A program made the translations under genes and the position numbers. Below the pieces are notes generated by a model. It saw only the letters and a list, made by a program, of their open reading frames with translations, was not told the origin of the DNA and ran no database searches. 64,000 bases of DNA from Roseovarius sp. THAF9 (GTDB lineage Bacteria; Pseudomonadota; Alphaproteobacteria; Rhodobacterales; Rhodobacteraceae): NCBI RefSeq assembly GCF_009363715.1, contig NZ_CP045404.1, positions 3,130,001-3,194,000 of the forward strand, given 5' to 3'. Shown in pieces: positions 1 to 8,737 of the stretch (its first letter is position 1; each line of letters begins with the position of its first letter).

Positions 1-344
1 GGCGAGGTCGCCATCGCCCCCATGATCAACCGCACGCCGGTCCCCGAATTGCCACAGTCGATCACCTGGCCCGGTTCGGCGAAACCGCCGACACCCACCC
101 CATGCACATGCCAAACACCGTCCGCGTCTCGTTCGACCTCGGCACCCATGGCCCGCATGGCCTTGGCCGTGTCCAGAACGTCCTCGCCCTCCAGCAGACC
201 GGTCACAACGGTCTCGCCAACGCTAAGCGCCCCCAGGATCAGGCTGCGATGCGAGATCGACTTGTCGCCGGGCACATGCGCCTCGCCTTTCAGGCCGGAG
301 GACAGGCTGGATTGCATCGGAACGGGCGCGCCATGACCAGACAT
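1..344 (-). CDS. aroA: 3-phosphoshikimate 1-carboxyvinyltransferase (EPSP synthase), N-terminal part
   Basis: The minus strand encodes the first 114 residues of EPSP synthase, which joins shikimate-3-phosphate and phosphoenolpyruvate in the cytoplasmic shikimate pathway. The family signature GDKSISHR occurs near residue 28, and a [11 protein letters not shown] segment near residue 95 matches the substrate-binding region. The ATG at 344 gives the usual short leader before the conserved core. The gene runs off the left edge, so its C-terminal three quarters are not in the window. The identification is firm, and only the exact start is uncertain. Confidence 0.93.
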   Translation of the reverse strand, partial: MSGHGAPVPMQSSLSSGLKGEAHVPGDKSISHRSLILGALSVGETVVTGLLEGEDVLDTAKAMRAMGAEVERDADGVWHVHGVGVGGFAEPGQVIDCGNSGTGVRLIMGAMATS

Positions 345-411
345 CGGACATCCTTCTTTCAATACTCGCTCCGCTGATAGCGCAGCCCCCGGTCAGCGTC
401 CATCATGCCTT

Positions 412-456
412 TCCTCTGGCCATAAATATCCCGGGGGTTTGGGGGCTGGCCCCCAA
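412..456. repeat. GC-rich intergenic repeat, copy 1 (AAATATCCCGGGGG motif)
   Basis: This stretch reads CCTCTGGCCATAAATATCCC followed by a G-run and a GGGGGCTGGCCCCC hairpin. A near-identical sequence occurs at 18446-18520. It lies between the 3' end of the RidA-family gene and aroA. Both copies lie beyond the end of a minus-strand gene, so the element may act as a transcription end or mRNA-stabilising hairpin. That role is inferred from position only. Confidence 0.6.
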
Positions 457-550
457 TCAAACCTGTGCTTGAGGGCTGACCCCGATTTAGACAAGCGTTT
501 CGAAACTGCGCCAATCAATCCAACCTGCGTGGCGCAGCCACTCCTTCAGG

Positions 551-916
551 TCACTTGCCCTCGCGCTTGCGCACCGCCGCCGTCACCAGCAGTTCCACCT
601 TCAGCTCGGGATGCGCCAGCTTCGCCTCGCCACAGGCCCGGGCGGGGGCGTGACCTTCAGGCACCCAAGAATCCCACATCTCGTTCATCTCGGCGAAATC
701 GGCCATGTCGGCCAGCCAGATCGTGCATTGCAATATCCGCGTCGCATCCGACCCGGCCTCGCCCAACAGCGCCTCGACCTTTTCAAGACAGGTGCGGGTC
801 TGGTCAGCCACGCTGTCGCCGCGATTGCCCACCTGCCCGGCCAGATAGATCGTGTCGCCGTGGATCACGATCTGGCTCATGCGGGCGGCGGTGTGATGGC
901 GGGTGATATCGGTCAT
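551..916 (-). CDS. RidA/YjgF-family protein
   Basis: The predicted 121-residue protein belongs to the RidA (YjgF/YER057c) family, small trimeric enzymes whose best known members hydrolyse reactive enamine/imine intermediates. Recognisable stretches are the IYLAGQVG segment near the N terminus and LQCTIWLADMADFAEMN in the middle. The reading frame stays open upstream to 1093. The ATG at 916 is chosen because GGAAGGGAG lies at ideal spacing before it and because family members begin a few residues before the TRHH.. block. Its substrate cannot be deduced. Confidence 0.85.
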   Translation of the reverse strand: MTDITRHHTAARMSQIVIHGDTIYLAGQVGNRGDSVADQTRTCLEKVEALLGEAGSDATRILQCTIWLADMADFAEMNEMWDSWVPEGHAPARACGEAKLAHPELKVELLVTAAVRKREGK

Positions 917-1122
917 GACGGGGCTCCCTTCCGAATGGTTCACGCCGTCATAACGCGGCCCGTCCTGCAGCACCAGATACGCGCTGTTCTCCGACATCCA
1001 CACGAGGTCGCTACGCGGGGTGGCCTTTGGTTTCGGCTTCGACTTGACGCGCGTCCACGCCGCGATGCCGGCGCCGAAACTTTCCGTGGTCATGTCGCCG
1101 AGAATCCCGCTGACAAACCGGC

Positions 1123-1581
1123 TCAGATACTACCGTCTTCCAGGTGCAGCTTCATATCGATCAGAACCTGCTGCAACGCGGTGGTTTCCTTCAGCAGGCG
1201 CTTGGCCTCGTTCACCGTGATCACCCCGTCCTCGATCGACTGGTGATACTCGGTCATCAGCATGGCAAACCGTTGCGACAACGCGATCACGTCCGAGTTC
1301 ACCCCGCCCGATCCGCCGTCATTCTGCCGCCGGTCGTCGAAACTCAGCTGCGTGCCATTCAGCTCCGCCAGCGCGGCCGTCACGTGCGGATAGGAGGCCG
1401 CCGCCTCCAGCGCCGCTACCGCGTCGACCGGCATGAACCGGTCGGCATGTTCGTCATGGTCGGAATAATACCGCCCCAGCGTCGCCTTGGACTTGCCGGT
1501 CAACTCGCATGCAGGCTCAACGCCGACATCCTTGACCAACGCCTCGGTGTGTTTCTTCAGGTATGATCCAGCGTTTGCCAT
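1123..1581 (-). CDS. Conserved hypothetical protein with HTH-like N-terminal region
   Basis: This codes for 152 residues. The N-terminal third contains ACELTGKSKATLGRYYSD, which resembles a helix-turn-helix, followed by an alanine-rich helix and a C-terminal helical tail (about residues 105-150) suited to coiled-coil pairing. The start at 1581 is preferred over the in-frame ATG at 1587 because AAAGGGA sits 8-9 nt upstream of it. The gene is divergent from tdk. A regulatory role is possible but unproven, and I do not recognise a named family. Confidence 0.6.
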   Translation of the reverse strand: MANAGSYLKKHTEALVKDVGVEPACELTGKSKATLGRYYSDHDEHADRFMPVDAVAALEAAASYPHVTAALAELNGTQLSFDDRRQNDGGSGGVNSDVIALSQRFAMLMTEYHQSIEDGVITVNEAKRLLKETTALQQVLIDMKLHLEDGSI

Positions 1582-1714
1582 GGCCATCGTCCCTTTGCTT
1601 GGGTCGTTATCCTGAATACCGGCCCATTGCGCAATGGTGGAAAACCATGCCGCAGGTCTCCGGTCACCGCGCGCGACGCTTGATCCCACGCACGTCATGC
1701 GGATAACTCCGCTC

Positions 1715-2320
1715 ATGGCCAAGCTCTACTTTCACTACTCAACGATGAATGCCGGCAAGTCGACCCTGCTGTTGCAAGCCAGCCACAATTACCGCGAACG
1801 TGGCATGAACACCCACCTGCTGACCGCCGCGCTCGATGATCGCGCCGGGCCCGCGCGCATCGGCTCGCGTATCGGCATTGGGGCCGAGGCCGACACCTTC
1901 ACCGCCGACGACGATCTGTTCGCCCGGCTCGACGCCCTCCTGGCTACAGGCCCGCTGGCCTGCATCTTCGTCGACGAGGCGCAGTTCCTGACCGAGACGC
2001 AGGTCTGGCAACTGGCCCGCGTGGTCGATGACCTGAACGTGCCGGTCATGTGCTACGGCCTGCGCGTCGATTTCCAGGGCCATCTCTTTCCCGGCTCTGC
2101 CACGCTTCTGGCGCTGGCCGACGAAATGCGCGAGGTGCGCACCATCTGCCATTGCGGCAAGAAGGCCACGATGGTCATCCGCCGCGACTCGCAGGGAAAC
2201 GTGGTGACCGACGGCGCCCAGATCCAGGTCGGCGGGAACGAGACCTACGAAAGCCTCTGCCGCCGCCACTGGTGCGAGGTCACGGGCGATGCCGTGCCCA
2301 CGTCAAGCCGATATGACTAA
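1715..2320 (+). CDS. tdk: Thymidine kinase
   Basis: This is a 201-residue type II thymidine kinase that phosphorylates thymidine in the pyrimidine salvage pathway. The phosphate-binding loop STMNAGKS lies near residue 10, and FVDEAQFL (Walker B-like) is mid-protein. Two zinc-ligand groups are visible, CHC near residue 146 and CRRHWC near residue 187. Length fits the family. The frame is open upstream to 1634, but the conserved N terminus AKLYFHYS fixes the start at 1715. The stop overlaps the start of the next gene by 8 bases, suggesting co-transcription. Confidence 0.95.
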   Translation: MAKLYFHYSTMNAGKSTLLLQASHNYRERGMNTHLLTAALDDRAGPARIGSRIGIGAEADTFTADDDLFARLDALLATGPLACIFVDEAQFLTETQVWQLARVVDDLNVPVMCYGLRVDFQGHLFPGSATLLALADEMREVRTICHCGKKATMVIRRDSQGNVVTDGAQIQVGGNETYESLCRRHWCEVTGDAVPTSSRYD

Positions 2321-2723
2321 GGTGCTGAAATACACCGTTCTCGGCCTCTTGCTGCTCGCGGCAGCACTAATCGCGGTTAATCTCTACGCAATCAACACAG
2401 TCGACTTTTCCTTCGACAAGGCCACCGCCGCCCACACCGAGGCGCGGCAGGCGTTCCTGGCCGACCTGCCCGACACCGACTGCCTGCGCGCCGCCGACAT
2501 CACCGGCGTCGCCCGCGCGCGCGGCTGGGACGCAATGCAACCGCCGCAATTCGACTGGTGCGTCACGCCCGACACCGTACAGACATGGCTGCGCGTGACG
2601 GTGGAGCCGCCCCTGCCCTTTTCGACCGAAGACGAGAACGCCCAGATTTTCGCTTTCGACGCGGCCGGCTGCGCCGTCGACTGGTCCTACGCCTCCGGTC
2701 CCGGCTCCACCTGCGCCGAGTGA
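2313..2723 (+). CDS. Hypothetical membrane-anchored protein
   Basis: The 136-residue product starts with a short basic segment and one hydrophobic helix (residues 6-24), followed by a soluble domain with four cysteines (near residues 50, 83, 119 and 134). The layout suggests a periplasmic domain tethered to the inner membrane, possibly with disulfides. It overlaps the tdk stop codon. No family was recognised. It could be a lineage-specific envelope protein. Confidence 0.65.
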   Translation: MTKVLKYTVLGLLLLAAALIAVNLYAINTVDFSFDKATAAHTEARQAFLADLPDTDCLRAADITGVARARGWDAMQPPQFDWCVTPDTVQTWLRVTVEPPLPFSTEDENAQIFAFDAAGCAVDWSYASGPGSTCAE

Positions 2724-2798
2724 CGCGCGCCGCGGTGCGCTCAAGGAACCCGGGCCTCCGCTCCTGCGTTTCACTTGCGTAATGGAAAGGAGACCGAC

Positions 2799-3053
2799 AT
2801 GGACCGCCTATCCCTCTACCTCACGCTGCTCAGCGGCAGCTTCATCACCGGCGCCATCGTGATCGCCGGGTTTACGCTGGGATATTATTCCGTCTGGACT
2901 GTCGTCATCGGCGCCGTCGCAGGCTTCCTGTTTGCTTGGCCCACCAGCTACATGATCTCGCAGCGGATCAAGCGGCAGGATCCCGAGTGGACGCCCGAGT
3001 CCGATCCTGACAAGCAGCCCGCCATTCAGCGGCCCAACGCGCCCGAGGTCTAG
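2799..3053 (+). CDS. Small membrane protein
   Basis: This is an 84-residue protein with two hydrophobic helices (about residues 8-28 and 33-53) and a polar, proline-rich C-terminal tail. AAGGAG lies 7-8 nt before the ATG at 2799, which decides the start over the upstream in-frame codon. The last four bases overlap the 3' end of the convergent fabH-like gene. No function is recognised. Confidence 0.7.
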   Translation: MDRLSLYLTLLSGSFITGAIVIAGFTLGYYSVWTVVIGAVAGFLFAWPTSYMISQRIKRQDPEWTPESDPDKQPAIQRPNAPEV

Positions 3054-4171
3054 GCCCGCTCCACCAGCACCGAGCCCACGGAGTAGCCGGCCCCGAAGGA
3101 ACAGATCAGCCCGGTATCGCCCGGCTGCAAGTCGTCCGAGTACTTTGAAAAGGCGATGATCGAACCCGCCGATGACGTGTTGGCATAATCCTGCAGGATA
3201 TTCGGCTGCTCGTCAGCCTCCGGCACCCGCCCCATCACCTTGCGCCCGATGAAATCGTTCATCGTCTTGTTGGCCTGATGCAGCCACAAACGCTTCAGCT
3301 TATCGGCCTCCACACCCTCATCCGCCATGTGCTGCGCGATATGCGAACTGACCAGCGGCAGCACTTCCTTGAACACTTTCCGGCCCTCCTGCACGAACTG
3401 CATGTCCCGCCGATCTTGCAGCTCCGGGTCCCGCGTCCGCCGCAGAAAGCCGTTGTTGTTGCGGATGTTGTTGGAAAACTGCGTCGCACAGCGCGTCGAA
3501 TGCACAATGAAGTGCGCGCCCTTGGCATCCTCCGCCCGCTCGATCACGAGCGCCGTGCACACGTCCCCGAAGATGAAGTGACAATCCCGGTCGCGCCACT
3601 CCAGGTGCCCCGAACAGATCTCGGGGCTCACCACGATGGCACAGCGCACGCTGCCCGACCGCACCATGTCGGCCGCCGCCTGAATGCCGAACGTGGCCGA
3701 GGAACACGCCACGTTCATGTCGAATGCGAACCCCCTCGCCCCCAGCAACTGCTGGATCTCGATCGCCACCGCCGGGTAGGGCCGCTCATGGTTGCTCGCG
3801 GCGCAAATTATCAGGTCGACCTCGCCCGCCTCGCGCCCCGCCTGCGCCAGCGCCTTGCCACACGCATCCAGCGCCATTTCCGCCATGACTCCCGGCTCCT
3901 CATTGGACCGTGCCCGCAGCCTCGGGTGCATGACCTCCGGGTCCAGAACGCCGGACTTGTCCATCACGTAGCGTTGCTCGATGCCCGATGCGTTGACGAT
4001 GAACTCTGACGAGGACTTCTCCTTGGCCGCAACCTCTCCCGCCGCGATGGCGTCCGCGTTCTCCGCGTTGAACCGCTCGGCATAGGCGTTGAAGGCCACA
4101 ACCAATTCGTCATTGGTGATGGTCTCTTTCGGCGTAAAAACACCCGTGCCGGTGATCGCAGGCTTGAACAT
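3050..4171 (-). CDS. Beta-ketoacyl-ACP synthase III-type enzyme
   Basis: This 373-residue thiolase-fold enzyme catalyses a decarboxylative Claisen condensation that starts or extends acyl chains. The catalytic triad is visible: Cys156 in NVACSSATFG, His298 in LWLHQAN and Asn331 in YANTSS. It is about 50 residues longer than housekeeping FabH, with an insert near residues 30-60. That matches the FabH-like class handling acyl-CoA primers rather than the canonical acetyl-CoA FabH. The start at 4171 has GGGAGAGAG upstream. It stands alone, convergent with the preceding gene. Substrate preference is inferred. Confidence 0.88.
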   Translation of the reverse strand: MFKPAITGTGVFTPKETITNDELVVAFNAYAERFNAENADAIAAGEVAAKEKSSSEFIVNASGIEQRYVMDKSGVLDPEVMHPRLRARSNEEPGVMAEMALDACGKALAQAGREAGEVDLIICAASNHERPYPAVAIEIQQLLGARGFAFDMNVACSSATFGIQAAADMVRSGSVRCAIVVSPEICSGHLEWRDRDCHFIFGDVCTALVIERAEDAKGAHFIVHSTRCATQFSNNIRNNNGFLRRTRDPELQDRRDMQFVQEGRKVFKEVLPLVSSHIAQHMADEGVEADKLKRLWLHQANKTMNDFIGRKVMGRVPEADEQPNILQDYANTSSAGSIIAFSKYSDDLQPGDTGLICSFGAGYSVGSVLVERA

Positions 4172-4340
4172 GTCTCTCTCCCTCGACGTGGCGGCCACCA
4201 CGCCAGAACCCTGCCCCGAGGTCAAGTGAAACGCGGCGGCAAACCCTGCGTCGCGGGGAACCGCTCTCAAGGTGGCGGCGTTCTACATCCTGACGCGCGG
4301 CGCGTGATCAAGGCCCCAAGATCAATCCGTGAAAGGCGAC

Positions 4341-4937
4341 ATGGCGCATCCCGACACCTCATCAAGACCCATCACGGCCATTATCGACCGGCTGGAGGAC
4401 ACCACGACACGGGATCAAGTGACCCTGCGCTGCATGATCGAGGCCTTCGGCAAAAGTTCTTTCACCACCGCGATGTGCGTGCCCGCGCTGCTGGTCACCT
4501 CGCCGCTCAGCGGAATCCCCCTGTTCTCCAGCGCCTGCGGTATCCTCATCGCCTCGATCGCCGCACAGATGCTGGTGGGCCGGGATCACCTCTGGCTGCC
4601 CTCCTTCGTGATGAACCGAAGCATTGGTAACGACAAGATGCTGGCCGCGCTCCGGCGCCTGCACCGGATAGGCGAAAGGATCGACGCCATCACCCGCCCC
4701 CGCCTCAGGCCCCTGATGACCGGACCCTTCCGCAAGCTCTACCAGGCGCTTTGCGTGCTCTGTGGCGTCCTGATGATCTTCCTCGAAATCGTGCCGTTTT
4801 CGTCCTCGGTCCTCGGCATGGCAACGATCTTGTTTGCCACGGCGATCATCGTGCGCGACGGGGTGCTGGCCTGCCTCGGGGTCGCCATCATGTGCATCGG
4901 CGCCAGCCTGCCGTTCTTCGCGCTTCAGGCGATGTAG
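4341..4937 (+). CDS. ExoD-family exopolysaccharide synthesis protein
   Basis: This 198-residue membrane protein resembles ExoD, a family linked to exopolysaccharide production and alkaline tolerance in rhizobia, with unknown biochemistry. Hydrophobic segments cluster near residues 45-80 and 140-195. The typical phrase PLSGIPLFSSACGILIA is present. The ATG at 4341 follows AAAGGCG at good spacing and is preferred over the GTG at 4329. The stop codon is followed within a few bases by a short GTGGGGT/ACCCCAC palindrome. Confidence 0.8.
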   Translation: MAHPDTSSRPITAIIDRLEDTTTRDQVTLRCMIEAFGKSSFTTAMCVPALLVTSPLSGIPLFSSACGILIASIAAQMLVGRDHLWLPSFVMNRSIGNDKMLAALRRLHRIGERIDAITRPRLRPLMTGPFRKLYQALCVLCGVLMIFLEIVPFSSSVLGMATILFATAIIVRDGVLACLGVAIMCIGASLPFFALQAM

Positions 4938-4938
4938 A

Positions 4939-4955
4939 GTGGGGTTTCACCCCAC
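4939..4955. repeat. Short palindromic repeat, copy 1 (GTGGGGT-ttc-ACCCCAC)
   Basis: A perfect 7-bp stem with a 3-base loop sits between the convergent exoD-like and dehydrogenase genes. Related copies occur at 8713, 18604, 22464, 23467 and 36719. Its position between convergent 3' ends suits a bidirectional transcription end, although there is no T-tract. Confidence 0.7.
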
Positions 4956-4967
4956 CGCCATGCCCCG

Positions 4968-5921
4968 TCAATTCACAAGGTTCGGCGGCGTCTCCCCGGC
5001 CAGGGCCGCGCGCAGGTTCTCGACCGCCACGCGCCCCATCTTCTCGCGGACCTCCAGCGTCGAGGTGCCCATATGCGGCAGCAACACCACGTTCTCCATC
5101 GCCTTCAGCGCGTCCGGCACCTCGGGCTCGTTCTCATAGACGTCCAGCCCCGCGCCCCGGATCCGCCCTTCCTGCAACGCGGCGATCAGCGCGGCCTCGT
5201 CCACGATGTCGCCCCGCGCGATGTTGATCAGGTGCGCGTGCCTCGGCATCAATGCAAGCGCATCCGCGTCGATCAGGTGCCGCGTCTCCGGGCTGACCGG
5301 CACCGCCACCACCGCGAAATCCGCTCGGGCCAACAGGTCTTCCAGTTCCACACGCTCGCATGGAAATCCCGGATCCTTGTCGCTCCGCGCGGTATAGATC
5401 ACGTCCATCCCGAACCCGTGGTGACAGCGCTTTGCAATCGCACCACCAATCCGGCCCATGCCGATGATCCCTACGGTCTTGCCCGTCACATGCGTGCCCA
5501 AGAGTTGCGTCGGGTTCCAGCCGGGCCACTTGCCCGCCCGCACCATGCGCTCGCCCTCGCCCGCACGGCGCGCGCTCATCATGATCAGCGTCATGCCGAT
5601 ATCCGCCGTGGCCTCAGTGACGGCGCCCGGCACGTTGGTCACATGCACCCCCGCCGACCGCGCTGCGGCCAGATCGATATGGTTGATCCCAACGCCATAA
5701 TTCGCCAGCACCTTGCACCGCGGATTCTGCGCCTCGCGGAACACCTCGGACGAAAAAGTGTCGCCGAACATCATCAGCACACCGTCATACAGGTTCAGCG
5801 CCGCGCGCATCTGCCCGATCTTCAACGGCGTGTTCTCCTCGCGCATCTCCACGTCGAAATGCTCGCGCGCCATGTCCGCCACGCTTTCGGGCAGGGGCCG
5901 CGTGAAATAGACCCGTTTCAA
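4968..5921 (-). CDS. D-2-hydroxyacid dehydrogenase (glyoxylate/hydroxypyruvate reductase type)
   Basis: This is a 317-residue NAD(P)-dependent dehydrogenase of the D-isomer 2-hydroxyacid family. The nucleotide loop GMGRIGGAIAKR lies near residue 152. The catalytic Arg (NIARGD), Glu (ENEPEV) and His (LLPHMGTST) are all present. It begins with TTG at 5921, forming a TTGA overlap with the stop codon of the tRNA-binding protein gene. The arrangement proC-csaA-dehydrogenase therefore reads as one operon. The exact substrate (glyoxylate, hydroxypyruvate or another 2-keto acid) is not certain. Confidence 0.88.
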   Translation of the reverse strand: MKRVYFTRPLPESVADMAREHFDVEMREENTPLKIGQMRAALNLYDGVLMMFGDTFSSEVFREAQNPRCKVLANYGVGINHIDLAAARSAGVHVTNVPGAVTEATADIGMTLIMMSARRAGEGERMVRAGKWPGWNPTQLLGTHVTGKTVGIIGMGRIGGAIAKRCHHGFGMDVIYTARSDKDPGFPCERVELEDLLARADFAVVAVPVSPETRHLIDADALALMPRHAHLINIARGDIVDEAALIAALQEGRIRGAGLDVYENEPEVPDALKAMENVVLLPHMGTSTLEVREKMGRVAVENLRAALAGETPPNLVN

Positions 5922-6259
5922 TGCATCCGCCCTCCGACAGGCACATCCAGATCCGGCGACAAAAGGACGATCCCGCCCTCCGCGTCGCTCACGCCCAGCA
6001 CCAGCACCTCGGACATTACCGGCCCGATCTGGCGCGGCGGAAAGTTCACCACCGCCATCACCTGCTTGCCGACCAGCGCTTCGGGCTCGTAGTGCTTGGT
6101 GATCTGCGCCGAGCTTTTCTTCTCGCCCAGCTCAATCCCGAAATCGACCCACAGCTTGATCGCAGGCTTCTTCGCCTCGGGAAACGGCTCGGCCCGCGTG
6201 ATCTTGCCCACCCGGATGTCCACCTTCAGGAAATCGTCGAACGTGATCTCGTCAGCCAC
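5918..6259 (-). CDS. csaA: CsaA-type tRNA-binding domain protein
   Basis: This is a 113-residue stand-alone OB-fold tRNA-binding domain of the CsaA type, homologous to the C terminus of methionyl-tRNA synthetase. FLKVDIRVGKI near the N terminus and the C-terminal LVLGVSDAEGGIVLLSPD segment are diagnostic. CsaA proteins are described as dimeric, chaperone-like factors. The start overlaps the end of proC by 8 bases, and the stop overlaps the next gene, so it is co-transcribed with both. Confidence 0.9.
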   Translation of the reverse strand: MADEITFDDFLKVDIRVGKITRAEPFPEAKKPAIKLWVDFGIELGEKKSSAQITKHYEPEALVGKQVMAVVNFPPRQIGPVMSEVLVLGVSDAEGGIVLLSPDLDVPVGGRMH

Positions 6260-7067
6260 GGCGCAACTCCTTCGAGCGGTCGGCGGCGGCCTTCACCGTC
6301 GCGGCCATCAACGGCGGCAGGCCGGTGTCCTCATCCATCAGCACCTCCAGCCCGGCTTGCGTGGTACCATTTGGGCTGGTGACGTTTTCGCGCAGCTGCG
6401 CCGGCGTCTCGTCCGCCGCCTCGGCCAGCGTCCCCGCGCCCGCCACCGTGGCCTGCGCCAGTTGCATCGCCAGCTCCGGTGCCAGCCCTTCGGCCTCGCC
6501 CGCCTTGGCCATGCATTCGATCATGTGAAACACGTAGGCCGGGCCCGACCCCGACACGCCCGTGACCGCGTCCATCTGGTGCTCGCCTTCCAGCCGCACA
6601 ACCTGCCCCACGGCTTTCAACAACGCCTCGGCCAGATCCATCTGGTCCGCGTTCACTTCGTCGTTGCCGACGATGGCGGTAATGCCCCGGCCCACGGCGG
6701 CTGGGGTATTGGGCATGGCGCGAATGATCGGGCTGTCACTGCCGAACGCCGCTTCGAACGCCTCGATTGGCGTGCCCGCGGCGACCGAAACAAACAGCGT
6801 CCCGCCCCCGCCCATGGCGGCAATCGTGGGCAGCGCCTCGCCCATCATCTGCGGTTTCACGGCGATAAGCACGATGGCCGGGCGCTCGGGCAGATCGGCG
6901 TTCAGATGCACACCCGTCTTTTTCAACCAGTCCGACGGCTTGGGGTCGATCACCCAGACCGAGGCAGGCGGCAGGTCGCGCTCCAGCCACCCGGCCAGCA
7001 TCGCCGACCCCATCTTGCCACAGCCCAGCAGGACCAGGCCCTTGTCGGCCACATGCTGCATATCCAT
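6252..7067 (-). CDS. proC: Pyrroline-5-carboxylate reductase
   Basis: This 271-residue enzyme performs the last step of proline synthesis, reducing 1-pyrroline-5-carboxylate with NAD(P)H. The Rossmann motif is LLGCGKMGSAML near residue 13. The family signature lies near residue 167 (VTGVSGSGPAY) and 225-235 (NVTSPNGTTQAG). Length is normal. It lies downstream of a YbjN-family gene, separated by a minus-strand terminator, and overlaps csaA. Confidence 0.95.
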   Translation of the reverse strand: MDMQHVADKGLVLLGCGKMGSAMLAGWLERDLPPASVWVIDPKPSDWLKKTGVHLNADLPERPAIVLIAVKPQMMGEALPTIAAMGGGGTLFVSVAAGTPIEAFEAAFGSDSPIIRAMPNTPAAVGRGITAIVGNDEVNADQMDLAEALLKAVGQVVRLEGEHQMDAVTGVSGSGPAYVFHMIECMAKAGEAEGLAPELAMQLAQATVAGAGTLAEAADETPAQLRENVTSPNGTTQAGLEVLMDEDTGLPPLMAATVKAAADRSKELRRG

Positions 7068-7164
7068 TCCGGTGCGCCCCTCTTTCCTTGTCTTTCACCC
7101 GGTTGATAGTGCCCGCATTACGCCGCTGCAATACGCCACCGCCCGCCTCGGCCACACCTCGCGC

Positions 7165-7196
7165 AAAAGAAAAAGGGCGCGCCACCCGGCACGCCC
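7165..7196 (-). terminator. Rho-independent terminator after ybjN-like gene
   Basis: Reading the minus strand, GGGCGTGCC, a GGGT loop and GGCGCGCCC form a 9-bp stem (one G-T pair) followed by TTTTTCTTTT. It sits 25 nt past the YbjN-family stop and before proC, so it ends or attenuates that transcript. Confidence 0.85.
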
Positions 7197-7220
7197 CGTT
7201 CGCCTTAAAATTGTGCGCCG

Positions 7221-7721
7221 TCAGGCCCGGCCATACGCCTCGCCGATGGCAATCTGCAGCGCCTCTTTCGGCTCCCGGTCGCCCCACACCACCAGTTGCA
7301 GCGCCGGATAGAACCGCTCGGCGCTCATCACCGCCGCGCCGATCAGCGTGTCGACCTGCTCGGGGCTGATCGCCTGCGCGCCCGTCATCACCAACCCGTA
7401 GCGATAGACCATCAACTGCTGCTCGGCCCAGAAGGTAAAGGCACCGGCCCAGCACTGGTCATTCACGTCGTTCAGCACGTGGTACAGCGCCGGCAGCTTG
7501 TCCTCGGGCGGCTCCATCTCGAAAGTACAGACCATGCGCAGCGTCTCGTCATAGGCCGACCAGGCCAGCGTGATCGAATAGGTCCGCCACTGTCCTTCCA
7601 CCGCCATCGCGATCTGGTCGTCGCCGATCCGGTCGAAATCCCAGTCGTGATGCTCGGCCAGGTGTTCGACGATGTCGATGGGATGAAGGTCTTCTGAAAA
7701 GTACTGCTCGGAAAGTGCCAT
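7221..7721 (-). CDS. YbjN-domain protein
   Basis: This is a 166-residue protein of the YbjN family (bacterial sensory transduction regulator-like fold, related to type III secretion chaperones). It contains the WRTYSITLAWSAYDETLRMVCTFEM core and a FTFWAEQQLMVYRYGL strand-helix. In alphaproteobacteria this gene commonly precedes proC, as here. Its biochemical function is unknown, and E. coli YbjN affects motility and stress responses. The start at 7721 is followed by a normal-length product. Confidence 0.82.
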   Translation of the reverse strand: MALSEQYFSEDLHPIDIVEHLAEHHDWDFDRIGDDQIAMAVEGQWRTYSITLAWSAYDETLRMVCTFEMEPPEDKLPALYHVLNDVNDQCWAGAFTFWAEQQLMVYRYGLVMTGAQAISPEQVDTLIGAAVMSAERFYPALQLVVWGDREPKEALQIAIGEAYGRA

Positions 7722-7950
7722 GGCGCCACCTCGTGTGTTGTAGCGGGGGCTGGCAGCGCCCCAAACGCTAGCTGCCTGCTCTAGGAAAGGGGTTCATTCC
7801 CGCTTTTCCTACAAGATATGGTGAGGGCGGATTTGCGGCCTGTAAAGCTATTTCTTGGGGATAACCGCAATAAGTTGTGGATGACATGAAAATTTCATCA
7901 AGGCTTGGCCCAAAGCGGCCAGTCGATTCAAACCACGCGATCCGAAATGA

Positions 7951-7976
7951 AAATGGCTGCCCGAAGGCAGCCATTT
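7951..7976 (-). terminator. Hairpin downstream of secreted protein gene
   Basis: A perfect 11-bp stem AAATGGCTGCC, loop CGAA and GGCAGCCATTT lies about 30 nt past the stop of the minus-strand gene ending at 8005. The arms supply short A/T runs, so it can act as a terminator. The rest of 7722-8004 holds nothing else recognisable. Confidence 0.75.
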
Positions 7977-8004
7977 CCGTGAATTCTTTACTGTATCGGT
8001 GGTC

Positions 8005-8517
8005 TTAGCCGCCCGACGTCGTGCTCGCCTGCGCCTTCAGCGCGGTCTCGAACTCGGCTTTGGTCATGTTGACGGTCACGCCGTTGTCACCGACCATCAT
8101 GGCGTTCAGCGGAATGCCAGCCCGTTCGACGGCCCGGTCATCTGCGCCTTCCATCTCGCCGTCCAGATCGACGACCGCGATGTTACCTTGCGAGTCTGCG
8201 TCGTTATACGTGCCGATCAGCTCACCGTCGGTGGTGTAAACCTCCGCGTCGCCGGTCAGCGCGGCGTCAAGTTCCGCCGAAACGTCACTTGCGGCGTCAT
8301 AAGCGTCTTCGGCCACGCCACCCACGGCATCGACCCCGGCCTGTGCCGTGTCGGTCGCGCTCTCACCGATCGCATAGACGGTGTCACCGGCTTGCTCCGT
8401 CACGCTTGCTTCGTTTTCGGTCTCGACCTTGCTGGCCTCGTCGCTCGCGGCGAAGGTCATGACAGGTGCGGTTGCCAAGGCAGCGATTGCCAGTGCGGAT
8501 GTGAACGTCGTCTTCAT
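8005..8517 (-). CDS. Secreted acidic protein, PRC-barrel-like C-terminal region
   Basis: The 170-residue product has a clear signal peptide (basic start, hydrophobic ALAIAALATAPVMTFAA, cleavage near residue 22). A very acidic, alanine-rich low-complexity stretch follows. The C-terminal part, with AEVYTTDGELIGTYNDADSQG, resembles a PRC-barrel strand pattern. AAGGAG before the ATG at 8517 decides the start, although the frame is open to 8634. A periplasmic or outer-surface location is expected. The function is unknown. Confidence 0.75.
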   Translation of the reverse strand: MKTTFTSALAIAALATAPVMTFAASDEASKVETENEASVTEQAGDTVYAIGESATDTAQAGVDAVGGVAEDAYDAASDVSAELDAALTGDAEVYTTDGELIGTYNDADSQGNIAVVDLDGEMEGADDRAVERAGIPLNAMMVGDNGVTVNMTKAEFETALKAQASTTSGG

Positions 8518-8712
8518 AAGGACTTCTCCTTCTTCCATCTTGCGGGCGTTTGGCCCGCGTGAATGTACCGGGGAAATGCAACCACCGCGCCACGTGTTCC
8601 ATATCGTTTTCCCGAAGACGCCGGACCATGCCACGTCAGCATCATCCTGCCGAAACCCTACCGTCGGAGGGGCGGAAACTTACCAGCAATCAAGTGTTCC
8701 GGAACCGCGTTG

Positions 8713-8730
8713 GGTGGGGGATAACCCACC
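8713..8730. repeat. Short palindromic repeat, copy 2 (GGTGGG/CCCACC)
   Basis: GGTGGG and CCCACC arms surround six bases, followed by TCTGCCC. The same ACCCACCTCTGCCC context recurs at 18619-18632. It lies just beyond the 3' end of the minus-strand VWA gene. Confidence 0.55.
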
Positions 8731-8737
8731 TCTGCCC

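Noticed and set aside
917..1093. In-frame upstream extension of the RidA-family gene (59 extra residues)
   Set aside because: No ribosome site at the upstream ATG, no resemblance to the family, and a strong GGAAGGGAG site before the ATG at 916.
7872..7882. TTGTGGAT, resembling a DnaA box
   Set aside because: A single imperfect match with no cluster, no dnaA or origin-linked genes nearby.
7768..7974. 68-codon minus-strand frame in the gap after the YbjN gene
   Set aside because: No ribosome site or family match, and it runs through the terminator hairpin at 7951-7976.
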